A stretch of DNA of 44,738 bases from Candidatus Woesearchaeota archaeon. Lineage in GTDB: Archaea; Nanobdellota; Nanobdellia; Woesearchaeales; GW2011-AR9. The stretch covers positions 7,315-52,052 of the forward strand of contig DUFZ01000034.1 of the NCBI GenBank assembly GCA_013331635.1. Direction: 5' to 3'. This document shows, in pieces, positions 14,978 to 23,047 of the stretch (positions are counted from its first letter, which is position 1; every line of letters begins with the position of its first letter). Under the pieces are notes generated by a model that saw only the letters and a program-made list of their open reading frames with translations, did no database searches and was not told the DNA's origin. The position numbers and the translations under genes were made by a program.

Positions 14978-15149
14978 CTACCTTGAGCAGGTATTACGTT
15001 CACGTTGTCGTGGGGCTGGCAGGCCGTCTTGCTGAGCAAAAATTATCTTTACTATTTGATTATTTTTGCACAATAACTTCGTAGACAGCAGTTTCAGCAA
15101 GACTTCTTGGCCCAGCCAGCCCTCCTAACTTAATACGTACTACCTTGAG
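14978..15149. repeat. Palindromic MITE-like element flanked by 10-bp direct repeats
   Basis: CTACCTTGAG occurs at 14978-14987 and again at 15140-15149. Between them the ends are imperfect inverted repeats: GTATTACGTT on the left against GTATTAAGTT on the right (reverse complement), then GGGGCTGGCAGGCC against GGGCTGGCTGGGCC, then GTCTTGCTGA on both, with an inner hairpin GCAAAAATTATC / GATTATTTTTGC. The whole folds into one long interrupted hairpin. A 10-bp flanking duplication plus terminal inverted repeats is the signature of a non-autonomous transposable element, but a structured RNA cannot be excluded. No gene lies here. Confidence 0.55.
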
Positions 15150-15152
15150 TCT

Positions 15153-18100
15153 TTATTCTACCACATCAAACCAAATTGAGAATTCTTCCTGTTTGACTTT
15201 AAATTGGGCGTGATGCTGATATTTCTTCAGGGGGTTAACGGAGACTACGTCGAGACCAAGTGCGCCTACCTTTTCTTGTATGTCTTCTGCGCGTTTTTCC
15301 AAGCGAGTTTTCATGACTGGACTTACCTTGAGAAAAAGCTCTATCCGATCCAATTTGCCCAGACCAGCATCTTTACGCGCCTGCTGGATATTGCGCATGG
15401 CTTCACGCAGATATCCCTCGGCTTCCAGCTCATCGTTCCGGTCCAGATTAAGGTAGATATACCCATACTTGAACTCTGCTTCCTGATAAGGGGAAGGAAC
15501 TTCATGCTGGATGATGAGCATCTCTTTGGTAATCTTTACTTCCTGCCCATCAACGGTGAAGATGTGGGCTTTATCGCGTTCTAGATGGCTGATGATAGTC
15601 TCCGGGCTGTCAATGGTGAGCTGGGTATGTATCTGCGGGGATAAGGGGCCGTAGACGGGACCTATTTTTCCATGATTCGGCTTGACGCTTACTTTAAGCC
15701 CGGGGAGGTATTCCTTAGTCTTTATCTGACGGGCATTGGCTTGCTTTTGGAGGATTTCCTGAATTTGCGGCATACTGGCAAGGACTTCTTTATCTTTAGT
15801 GATGATAACAATCTCCTGAAGCGGCCAGCGTAATCCTAATTTTACTTTATCCCGAGCGTTGTAGACAGCCTGAAGAATGTTCCCGGAAATAGCCATCTGC
15901 TGTTCGATGGCAGCATCAATCTTTTTGTCATCAGCAACCGGCCAGGGGTAATGGGAAATACTTACTTCTTTGAGCTGAAAGGCATCTTTGAGATTAAGGT
16001 ACATGGCTTCGGCAATAAATGGAGCAATAATACTGAGCATCTTGAGGCTTTCAAGGAGAACTTGGGCGATGGTGTACAAACAGACTTCTTTCTCTTGTTC
16101 TTCGCCCAGGGTGCTTTTGTCACGCACGATCTGGATGTAGGTGCGGCTGAGCTCTAAGAATAATTCTTCGAGCGGCATGATGATTTCATCCAGACGATAA
16201 GTTTCCAGAAGAGCGGTTACTTTCTTGATGGTGGAATGCAATTTGGAGAAGATGTATTTCTCTTCAAAGGCCAGCAAGCGGGACATACGGCTTTGGTTTA
16301 AGGTAAATGGATTCATTCCTTGCTCTTCTGCAAGATGGAGAAGAAACTTATGGACATTCCAAAAGATGTGCAGATACCTGCTCTTGGTTGCCGCTTCCTC
16401 CCAGCTAAAGTTGATATCTTCACCGGCAGTGGTCTGGGACATATAGTAGCGTAAGGTATCAGCGCCATGCTTTTCTATCAGTTCATTGGGGGAAATAATA
16501 TTACCTAAGGATTTAGACATTTTTACCCCGCTGGCATCATTGATGAAGCCGTGCATATAGACGCTCTTAAAGGAGGGACGATCAAAAGCCAGGAAGGACG
16601 CAATCAACAAGAGATTGAACCAGCCGCGAATTTGATCCTTGCCTTCGAGAATAAAATCAGCCGGGTATAGCTCATCAAACAGTTTCTTATTCTTCGGATA
16701 GCCCAAGGCATTCCAGGAGGCAGTGCCGGCATCAATCCAGACATCTAAGACATCCGGAATACGATGATAAACTTTTCCATCTTTCTGGATGATGATTTTA
16801 TCAATATCAGGAAGATGCATCTCTTTGACTTTCTGTTTCGATACTTTTTCCAGTTCTGCCAGGCTGCCGATGACGATATAATCACCGGTCTCTTTACATT
16901 GCCAGATGGGAACGGGGGTTCCCCAATATCGTTGTTTAGTAATGGAATTGTCACGTAAATTTTCCAGCCAGGAGGTAAAAGCGTTTTTGCCTCCAAGGGG
17001 ATTCCAATAGATGGATTCATTGGCTTTCAGCAATTTATCTTTAAGGTCTTCTACCTTGAAGAACCATTGTTTGGTAGTTCGGAAAATGACCGGCTGATGG
17101 CTTCGTTCGCCATGGGGGTATTCGTGGACATAGGGCTCTTTAGCAATCAAGACACCAGCTTCATCGATAGCTGCGATGAATTTTTTGTCATCGAGTTTCG
17201 CGCGCAAACCGGTGAAAGGGCCGAAGTTTTCAAACAGGCCGGCTTCATCGACGCAGTTAAAAGGGGGAATGCCATACTGATGCCCGACTTCATAATCCTC
17301 GGGACCGCAGCCGGGAGCGCAATGGACCAATCCGGTTCCGGAAGAGGCATCAACGTATTCTGAGGAAAGGAGAACGGTAAATAAATTTTTATTTTTCTGT
17401 AAAGAGGGAGGAAGGAATTGGCTGATTGATAAGGGATGGAGATAGGATTTTCCTTCTAGATTTTTGCCGGGATATTTTTTTTTAATGGTATAGTGTTGCT
17501 GATTGGCTTTAGCCATGACTTCATTCAAACGGTCTTGGGCAAGTATCCACGTTTCGTTCCCCACCTCTACTTCAATGTAGCTTAGTTCAGGATTGGCCAT
17601 GATAGCTAAGTTTAAAGGAATGGTCCAGGGAGTGGTGGTCCAAATAAGAAAAAAAGTGTTGGATTTGCCTCTGAGAGGAAATTTCATATAGATAGAAGTG
17701 TCCTGGATGGTCTTGTACTCTAATTCATGTTTGGCAACGGCAGTCTGGGTTGCGGCATCCCAGTGCATGGTCCTAAGGCCCTGATACAGCCGTTTCTTTT
17801 TATGGGCTTGCTTAATGAGCCACCATTCTGCATCCATGAATTCTTTGCTGATGGGCTGGTAGGGATCAGTAAAGTCTAAAGTGGCTCCAAGACGAAGGAA
17901 GTCTTCATTCATCTTCTGCATCATTTCTGTACAGAAAGCGTGGCATTCTTTCATGAATTTTTTAAGGCCGAACTTTTCAATGTCTTCTTTGTTTTTCAAG
18001 CCCAGCTTCGCCATCACTTTCTGCTCGGTGGGCAGGCCATGCATATCGTAACCCATGCGATCCCATACCTTGAATCCACGCATTCGCTTGTATCTCAGAA

Positions 18101-18293
18101 TCATATCTTTTAATCCCATGTTCCAGGCATGGCCGAGATGAATATGCCCGGAGGTGTACGGGGGACCTTGTAGGAAGTAATAGTTGGGGCCTTTCTGGTT
18201 TTTGGCTCTCAGCTTATCCAGTACTTTCTTGGACTGCCAGTACTGGAGAACTTCTGGCTCTATCTTTTGAGAGTCGTAGACCGGAAACTTCAT
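15153..18293 (-). CDS. ileS: Isoleucyl-tRNA synthetase
   Basis: 1046 aa. The class I signatures are HLGH at 52-55 (GHIHLGHAWN) and KMSKS at about 591-595 (GVKMSKSLGNIISP). The editing domain is present (TWTTTPWTIPLN region). The C-terminal extension is long, as in archaeal/eukaryal IleRS. It charges tRNA-Ile with isoleucine. It is transcribed from just after the sigma-like gene (44-base gap), probably in the same direction of operon. It ends 4 bases from the palindromic element, so transcription runs into that hairpin. Confidence 0.96.
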   Translation of the reverse strand: MKFPVYDSQKIEPEVLQYWQSKKVLDKLRAKNQKGPNYYFLQGPPYTSGHIHLGHAWNMGLKDMILRYKRMRGFKVWDRMGYDMHGLPTEQKVMAKLGLKNKEDIEKFGLKKFMKECHAFCTEMMQKMNEDFLRLGATLDFTDPYQPISKEFMDAEWWLIKQAHKKKRLYQGLRTMHWDAATQTAVAKHELEYKTIQDTSIYMKFPLRGKSNTFFLIWTTTPWTIPLNLAIMANPELSYIEVEVGNETWILAQDRLNEVMAKANQQHYTIKKKYPGKNLEGKSYLHPLSISQFLPPSLQKNKNLFTVLLSSEYVDASSGTGLVHCAPGCGPEDYEVGHQYGIPPFNCVDEAGLFENFGPFTGLRAKLDDKKFIAAIDEAGVLIAKEPYVHEYPHGERSHQPVIFRTTKQWFFKVEDLKDKLLKANESIYWNPLGGKNAFTSWLENLRDNSITKQRYWGTPVPIWQCKETGDYIVIGSLAELEKVSKQKVKEMHLPDIDKIIIQKDGKVYHRIPDVLDVWIDAGTASWNALGYPKNKKLFDELYPADFILEGKDQIRGWFNLLLIASFLAFDRPSFKSVYMHGFINDASGVKMSKSLGNIISPNELIEKHGADTLRYYMSQTTAGEDINFSWEEAATKSRYLHIFWNVHKFLLHLAEEQGMNPFTLNQSRMSRLLAFEEKYIFSKLHSTIKKVTALLETYRLDEIIMPLEELFLELSRTYIQIVRDKSTLGEEQEKEVCLYTIAQVLLESLKMLSIIAPFIAEAMYLNLKDAFQLKEVSISHYPWPVADDKKIDAAIEQQMAISGNILQAVYNARDKVKLGLRWPLQEIVIITKDKEVLASMPQIQEILQKQANARQIKTKEYLPGLKVSVKPNHGKIGPVYGPLSPQIHTQLTIDSPETIISHLERDKAHIFTVDGQEVKITKEMLIIQHEVPSPYQEAEFKYGYIYLNLDRNDELEAEGYLREAMRNIQQARKDAGLGKLDRIELFLKVSPVMKTRLEKRAEDIQEKVGALGLDVVSVNPLKKYQHHAQFKVKQEEFSIWFDVVE

Positions 18294-18337
18294 AGATGGT
18301 AGTGAGAAAGCGGATATTTAAAAAGGTTTGGTGAAAG

Positions 18338-19552
18338 TTAGAGGTATTTCTCGAGAACCTGCCGGCGGGAAGGATGCATCAATTTGCCCAAAGAGTCTTT
18401 TTCTATTTGATGAATTCGTGCTTTTGAAACAGCCTGTACTTTCCCTATTTCTTCCAGAGTATAGGTTTGAGGATGCCCTATCCCAAAATGCATTCTCACT
18501 ACTTGTTCTTCACGTTGGCGCAGCGTGGAGAGAACTGATTCTACCGCACTTTCCAAAGGTGCCAATTCCTGGAGTTCAATACTTTTATCTGCTGGAATGA
18601 GGGTTTGATCTATTACCCTATCTTTCAAAGTAGGACTATCAGGATCGTTTGAGAACACGTTTTCATCCAAAGAAATATGGGTTCCGTTCATCAACGCGAT
18701 TTCTGTTCTGGCTTGAAATGCTTTGCTCTGCTGGCCTAGGCCTAAATGTTGTGCCATCTCAAAGTCTGTTGGTTCGCGCCCTAACTCTTCCATCAGTCTA
18801 GATTGAGCTTGAAAGTAGTGCCTCTTCTCTTTTGAAGCTTTCCTTGATAAACTGGTAGCACTAGAATTTTCGGCAACTACTTTAAACATAGCTCCTTTAA
18901 TCGGCCACCTGAGCATCGAACCAAAGTTCTTTTCCTTCCGATAATCAAATCTATCAGCAACCCGTAATAATCCTTCCATGCCTGCCTGTACCAGATCATC
19001 AAAACTAGCTCCCCATAAATATTCCTCCACCAAAGGATGCACTTCCTGAGCGTACTTAAAGACCCTTCCAAAATAAGGGTTAACTAACTGCTCATTATCT
19101 TTTCCTTGCCGAATACAAGCCCGGTCTATTTTTAATATCTTTTCTTCTAGTTGGGCAACACGCTGTTGATATTCTTCAGTTTGGCCATTCATCCCCCTTT
19201 GTAAAGCCAATTCAACTTTATCTTTTTCCTGCTGGAGATGAAGCCGTAGATTTTGGGCGGCAGCACGGGTATATGACCTCGACATCTGATAACAAGTTAA
19301 ATCCATCAGTTTATCCCAATCGGCCCTTATCTCATTCATTTTTGAAACATAGGGAGATCTGCTATAGAGGGCTTCTTTATAGAAATCTATCATTTCCGGC
19401 TGTTGGGAGCTCTGAAGCTGAAAAAGCAAATTTCGATGTTCTGCCTCAAAGGACTTGCCAATCTCTACTTCTTTTTCACGGCTCAGCAACTCCGGAGAAC
19501 CAGCCCGATATCTATCCCTAATGTCGGGCATAAGAAAATCTTGAACCACCAT
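18338..19552 (-). CDS. Bacterial-type sigma-70-like factor
   Basis: 404 aa with all conserved sigma-70 regions in order. Region 1.2: DIRDRYRAGSPELLSREKEVE (split by one residue step; about 10-40). A helical insertion occupies about 60-150. Region 2 (about 155-230): ASFDDLVQAGMEGLLRVADRFDYRKE and FGSMLRWPIKGAM. Region 3: MEELGREPTDFEMAQHLGL. Region 4 (about 340-404): LRQREEQVVRMHFGIG, then YTLEEIGKVQAVSKARIHQIE and HPSRRQVLEKYL. Promoter-contact positions differ from E. coli: the WW pair is W216-P217, Y430 is Met, Q437 is Gly, T440 is Phe, and TRERIRQIE is SKARIHQIE. The gene itself has an archaeal TATA box (19571-19580) and archaeal neighbours. It may have been acquired from bacteria and retuned. 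Whether it binds archaeal RNA polymerase is unknown. Confidence 0.92.
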   Translation of the reverse strand: MVVQDFLMPDIRDRYRAGSPELLSREKEVEIGKSFEAEHRNLLFQLQSSQQPEMIDFYKEALYSRSPYVSKMNEIRADWDKLMDLTCYQMSRSYTRAAAQNLRLHLQQEKDKVELALQRGMNGQTEEYQQRVAQLEEKILKIDRACIRQGKDNEQLVNPYFGRVFKYAQEVHPLVEEYLWGASFDDLVQAGMEGLLRVADRFDYRKEKNFGSMLRWPIKGAMFKVVAENSSATSLSRKASKEKRHYFQAQSRLMEELGREPTDFEMAQHLGLGQQSKAFQARTEIALMNGTHISLDENVFSNDPDSPTLKDRVIDQTLIPADKSIELQELAPLESAVESVLSTLRQREEQVVRMHFGIGHPQTYTLEEIGKVQAVSKARIHQIEKDSLGKLMHPSRRQVLEKYL

Positions 19553-19570
19553 AAACGCGAAAACACCTCA

Positions 19571-19580
19571 TGCTATAAAA
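19571..19580 (-). promoter_or_regulatory. TATA box of the sigma-like gene
   Basis: On the minus strand CTTTTTATAG lies 19-28 bases before the ATG at 19552. Allowing about 25 bp from TATA to the transcription start, the message would be leaderless or nearly so. This shows that the sigma-like gene is itself served by the ordinary TBP/TFB-type promoter of its neighbours. Confidence 0.55.
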
Positions 19581-19699
19581 AGATATCGTTAGGAAATTTT
19601 GTACAGTTGGCTTTAGGTGGTGGAATATCCTTAGGTATAATTTCTAGATGCGGGAGAGAATTAACCATTTTACTTAATTTATAGAAAGGTTTGAATACC

Positions 19700-20464
19700 T
19701 TATCTAAAAGCCCCCTCTACTGATTCAGACGGAGCAGGCTCGGATACTTTCTCTTTCAATAGAATCACGTTCCCCCGGCCTTTTTTGACCCGTTCAATTC
19801 TGCCTTTGTGCTCTAGCTCGGTTAAAATCAGGCTTACCTTGGCTTCCGAAAGATAGAGCATTTCTTTTCGCAGTTCCTTTTGGGTGATGCGCCCTTGGTG
19901 CCTTTTGATAATCTCCAGAGCGTTATCAAGATATCCGGGCTCTTTAGCAAGCTCTTCTTGATGCTGCTCAATGGTTTTATGGCTTTCGGCTTTTATTTTT
20001 CGGCGGAAGAAGGGGAGAGAGCCGTATTTCTTTCGAGCTCGATAAATGCGATAGAGAGCAAAGAGGACAATGAGGCTTATGAGGGTGTAGCGCCACCAGT
20101 TTTGAGGAAGAGTTGATTCTTCCGTGAAGTAATCCTGCGTGGTTTCATTCCAGAGGTCTTCTTCCTCACTTACCCCGGGCAATAAGAACAAGTCAACGAC
20201 ATACTCGCCGTCGCTGATGATATTGATGTTTTCCAAGACTATTGTATCTTCTTTTTGGGCGGTGAGGGTGTATTTTCCTAAGGCCAGCGTGAAGATATAG
20301 GAACCATCCTTAGCTAGGAATTTCTGCTGGGGCTGGCTGTCAACGCTCACTAAAACGTCCGGCTCGAGCTGAAGATGATCGTTGTAGATACTACCGTGGA
20401 TGGTAGCAGCGGAGACGGAGTAGAGAGATAGCAATAATAATACCAAAGCTGACAGATATCTCAT
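19700..20464 (-). CDS. Membrane-anchored winged-helix regulator with extracellular beta domain
   Basis: 254 aa. A signal peptide (MRYLSALVLLLLSLYSVSAA) leads to an extracellular carboxypeptidase-regulatory-like domain (about 21-100; VLVSVDSQPQQKFLAKDGSY), then a membrane helix (YTLISLIVLFALYRIY), and a cytoplasmic winged helix (ITQKELRKEMLYLSEAKVSL then ILTELEHKGRIERVKKGRG). The topology is that of a one-component membrane sensor acting directly on DNA. It is the first gene downstream of nothing obvious and sits beside the sigma-like factor, which makes a functional link worth testing, but the two are not overlapping. Confidence 0.78.
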   Translation of the reverse strand: MRYLSALVLLLLSLYSVSAATIHGSIYNDHLQLEPDVLVSVDSQPQQKFLAKDGSYIFTLALGKYTLTAQKEDTIVLENINIISDGEYVVDLFLLPGVSEEEDLWNETTQDYFTEESTLPQNWWRYTLISLIVLFALYRIYRARKKYGSLPFFRRKIKAESHKTIEQHQEELAKEPGYLDNALEIIKRHQGRITQKELRKEMLYLSEAKVSLILTELEHKGRIERVKKGRGNVILLKEKVSEPAPSESVEGAFR

Positions 20465-20691
20465 ATTTGGACTTAATCGTCCTTATTTTAAAAAGATATC
20501 GAAAGGAAAGGCTCTGTCCTAAATCTCGCTTTGCTCGACCGCCACGAGCTTCTCGCCTCTCGCTTAGGCAATCGCAGGCGCTCATTCCCGTAGGGAGCTT
20601 CCCCTTTTCGCGCTTGATGATGCTCTCGAAGAGGCTCAACTTTATGCTCATTGTGGACTTTTTCTACAGAGCCAGGGCTTCCTGCAGAATT
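20465..20691. other. Non-coding stretch with a GC-rich block
   Basis: About 227 bases without a convincing gene. The part at 20520-20640 is unusually GC-rich with several short self-complementary words (CGAGC, GAGGCGAG). A 15-mer, CTTCTCGCCTCTCGC, at 20549-20563 recurs exactly at 44689-44703. Open frames across it give biased Arg/Ser sequences and look non-coding. It may be a structured RNA or a dispersed repeat. Confidence 0.35.
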
Positions 20692-21078
20692 TCATCGTAA
20701 CACTACTTCTTCCTGGGCCATCGTTTTCTTAACTTCCTGATAAAGGAGATGGATTTTAGTGATGATTTCTGGCTGGGGTCTTTTCTTGGCCAGCGCTAGA
20801 TAGGATCGCAGTTTTTTGATTTCTTCCATTTCTCTTTTGAATAAAGCCAAGAATTGAGCTTTCTTTTCCGGGGAAAGTGTAGCCGCTGACTTTTTGGCAA
20901 CATTAAGGCTTTTTTGCAGGCTTTGTAAAAAAGTACTGATTCGTTGGGCTAACTCCCGGGTATGTTTATCCTGCTGGCCGATGGCATTATTAAGCACTTC
21001 CAGCAAATCTTCTATTTTGATGACAATTGCGGCGTAGACCTGGCCGATTTCACGGATAAATTCAGGCAGTTCCATCAT
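20692..21078 (-). CDS. Helical hypothetical protein
   Basis: 128 aa, almost entirely predicted helix, with coiled-coil character (LSPEKKAQFLALFKREMEEI). No domain is recognised. It lies one base downstream of the DUF2391 membrane protein and is probably in the same operon. Just past its stop, the -1 frame reads YDEILQEALAL and a TAG, which looks like a natural helical ending, so the last few residues (VVLR) may result from a small frameshift. Confidence 0.65.
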   Translation of the reverse strand: MMELPEFIREIGQVYAAIVIKIEDLLEVLNNAIGQQDKHTRELAQRISTFLQSLQKSLNVAKKSAATLSPEKKAQFLALFKREMEEIKKLRSYLALAKKRPQPEIITKIHLLYQEVKKTMAQEEVVLR

Positions 21079-21079
21079 T

Positions 21080-21613
21080 TTATTCCTTCCCTAAGATATC
21101 CGCCGTACTCGCACCCAAAACTGCCAGCAACAGAGTAGTGGCAACGATTTTATAACCCTGGGCAAAGTTGCTGGCAAAATCCACCAAGCCGAACAAAAAT
21201 AAAGTGCCAACGACGACCAGGATAGAAATGCAATACACCACCAGTACCCGGATAGGAATAAAGCGAAAGATACGCACTTCTTTCACTTTGCGAAAGCCGG
21301 AATAATACATGAAGAAGAAACAAACGATCAAAGATATGAAGTACAGTGATGTCGCTCTGGCCACAGAAATCTTTTCCGCCAGTTCTGCGCCATAGAAAAA
21401 CGCAAAATGACCAACGGTTCCAATTAAGGCTCCGATGATGCTGCGCACGATATCCGCCCGGGTGATTTTAGTCAAAGGATGCGCGCCGGTGCTTTGAGTC
21501 ACCTCTTTTTTCAGGCTTTGCAGGCTTTGCAGTTCCTGCTCCTGCATTTTTTCAATTTTCTGCTCTTCTTTCAGCAGTCGTTTTGACGAGTTTTTCCTCT
21601 TTTTGATTGGCAT
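21080..21613 (-). CDS. DUF2391-like integral membrane protein
   Basis: 177 aa. An N-terminal Lys/Gln-rich cytoplasmic coil (1-45) precedes a TRADIVRSIIGALIGTVGHF segment and four hydrophobic helices, ending with LLLAVLGASTADILGKE. The ADIVRSxxGAxxG and the final ASTADxxG motifs are those of the DUF2391 family found in archaea and some bacteria. Function is unknown. TATA-like CTTATAAACC precedes the ATG closely on the complementary strand. It is followed by the 128-aa helical gene. Confidence 0.78.
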   Translation of the reverse strand: MPIKKRKNSSKRLLKEEQKIEKMQEQELQSLQSLKKEVTQSTGAHPLTKITRADIVRSIIGALIGTVGHFAFFYGAELAEKISVARATSLYFISLIVCFFFMYYSGFRKVKEVRIFRFIPIRVLVVYCISILVVVGTLFLFGLVDFASNFAQGYKIVATTLLLAVLGASTADILGKE

Positions 21614-21748
21614 AGTACTTATAAACCGATGCTGGGATATAAAGGTTTTTGTTGGAATTGAATGAGATTTTCAGGTTTTATGTCTATTCCCTTTCCTGTG
21701 TTATCCCTTTCCACAATTCTTTTAAAGTCCTGTTTCTTTAGAACCACT

Positions 21749-22048
21749 ATGCCCTTTTCCAAGACCTTTCCCAAGCCAGTGCTGGGAAGCAATTATCCTT
21801 CCTGGGAGGAAGTTTTTTTGAGCGAGGAAGAAGAGAAGCAGGTCGAGCAGGACTGCCGACGGGAGAACATCAGGATTCTCGATGAGTGTTTAAGCGATGC
21901 CAAGGCAATTGCCATCAAACATCGGCTCAATACCGAAGAAAATCAAGTGCGGTTGGCAATCACTTTATTTGAAAAGCGGGCATCTCATGAGATTTTCTGG
22001 AAGGAAAGCAAAGCCAAAGAAAAGTTTGATGTGATGTTTAAGCATTAG
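21749..22048 (+). CDS. Small acidic hypothetical protein
   Basis: 99 aa from ATG 21749; the frame is open to 21662 but the first 29 residues look non-coding (Phe/Ser/Leu-rich). It is highly charged, with SEEEEKQVEQDCRRENIRIL and a helix rich in Lys/Glu near the C-terminus. No domain is recognised. Its last 11 bases overlap the end of the convergent membrane protein gene. Confidence 0.6.
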   Translation: MPFSKTFPKPVLGSNYPSWEEVFLSEEEEKQVEQDCRRENIRILDECLSDAKAIAIKHRLNTEENQVRLAITLFEKRASHEIFWKESKAKEKFDVMFKH

Positions 22049-22490
22049 GTTTCGTATACTTACTTATAAATTTGCCAAAGCGTTCTAATTCCTGGCGGGT
22101 GTTAAAGTACAGCAGGTGTTTTTTGCCTTGCTTGGTGACTAAATAGCCGCCCAGAAAGAACCTATCCAGCTTATGCTTCACAATATGTTTCAAAGGTACT
22201 TTCAGTTTACTTGCCCGGTTTTTGGTTTTGCTGGTATGTTCCAGATGCGTCTTCGTAAAATGATACTGTTCTTCGTTTTGGCGAACGGACTTAGTGATAT
22301 AGGCTACAAGTACATAGAAGATGATGAAAACTAAGGCCAGCAAAATAGCCCACAGGACCTGCCCATCGAGCTGGAAGTAAGAGAAGAGGAGTATAAAGAG
22401 AGCCAGAAGACCGACAAAGAAAGCTTCAATCTTGAGCAGCGCCAATTTTTGTCGGGGAAATTTCCAGGATACTTTAGAAGTTGCTGTCAT
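22038..22490 (-). CDS. Two-helix membrane protein with PH-like cytoplasmic domain
   Basis: 150 aa. Two adjacent membrane helices (FFVGLLALFILLFSYF and VLWAILLALVFIIFYVLVAY) are followed by a charged soluble part (70-150) with the pattern VPLKHIVKHKLDRFFLGGYLVTK and HLLYFNTRQELERF, reminiscent of bacterial PH-like (bPH2/YdbT) domains. It lies 4 bases after the 78-aa membrane protein, so the two are likely co-expressed. Confidence 0.65.
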   Translation of the reverse strand: MTATSKVSWKFPRQKLALLKIEAFFVGLLALFILLFSYFQLDGQVLWAILLALVFIIFYVLVAYITKSVRQNEEQYHFTKTHLEHTSKTKNRASKLKVPLKHIVKHKLDRFFLGGYLVTKQGKKHLLYFNTRQELERFGKFISKYTKPNA

Positions 22491-22494
22491 CTCT

Positions 22495-22731
22495 TTAGGT
22501 CCTCTCGTTGATGATGGGTGCTTTGGTCATGCTGACGACCGAAGCAATGAACATAACTGCAAAGACCAGCATGAAAGTGATTCCGTAATTAAAATTAAGG
22601 GGATAGACATAATATGCCGATATTAAGAAGCCCAGAATGGCCGTAAGCATGAAACTTCCTTTTAAGGGGACCGCATGCCAGCGGGAAGGTAGTTTAGACG
22701 CATTCTTTTTTCTCTTAGCCAATACTATCAC
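22495..22731 (-). CDS. Small two-helix membrane protein
   Basis: 78 aa. A basic N-terminus (AKRKKNASKLPSRW) precedes two hydrophobic helices (SFMLTAILGFLISAYYVYPL and ITFMLVFAVMFIASVVSM). No domain is recognised. It is first in a two-gene unit with the PH-like membrane protein. The N-terminal positive charge indicates an inside N-terminus. Confidence 0.65.
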   Translation of the reverse strand: MIVLAKRKKNASKLPSRWHAVPLKGSFMLTAILGFLISAYYVYPLNFNYGITFMLVFAVMFIASVVSMTKAPIINERT

Positions 22732-22813
22732 CTCTTAAAGAGAAGGAGGCGTTCCTGGTATTTAAATGTTTTTGTGGGTCAACTATTTAAATTGGTTTTG
22801 CTTTTCCACTTAG

Positions 22814-23047
22814 ATGATTAAAAAAGCCCATCGAAATCGCTGGAGCATCCTCTGGTGTTCTTTATTTATCCTCATTTCTGCCCTCTTCTTAGGCATCGGA
22901 TTCCGTTTTCAGTCTGATTTTTATACCGTTTTTCATTGGTATCTCTGGATGGGCACGTCTTTCATTTTTCTGATGGTGGGGATAATGACTTGGATCTGGC
23001 AGGTCAAAAGGTTAGGAAAGAAAGGAAAATCCAGTTTTACAAAATAA
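22814..23047 (+). CDS. Small two-helix membrane protein
   Basis: 77 aa. It starts with a basic tail (MIKKAHRNRW), then WCSLFILISALFLGIGF and WYLWMGTSFIFLMVGIMTWIW as membrane helices, and a basic C-terminus. No known family. TATA-like ATTTAAATTG lies about 25 bases before the ATG. Its end overlaps the end of trpS by 11 bases, in a convergent arrangement. Confidence 0.6.
   Translation: MIKKAHRNRWSILWCSLFILISALFLGIGFRFQSDFYTVFHWYLWMGTSFIFLMVGIMTWIWQVKRLGKKGKSSFTK

Noticed and set aside
18338-19552. Sigma-like gene as bacterial contamination or chimeric assembly
   Set aside because: Base composition and leaderless TATA promoter match the neighbours, and archaeal genes flank it on both sides within tens to hundreds of bases. 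Read mapping would settle it.
20391-20651. Minus-strand 86-aa frame over the GC-rich block
   Set aside because: Its Arg/Ser/Gly bias comes from the GC-rich repeat and its C-terminal part overlaps the signal-peptide region of the wHTH gene.
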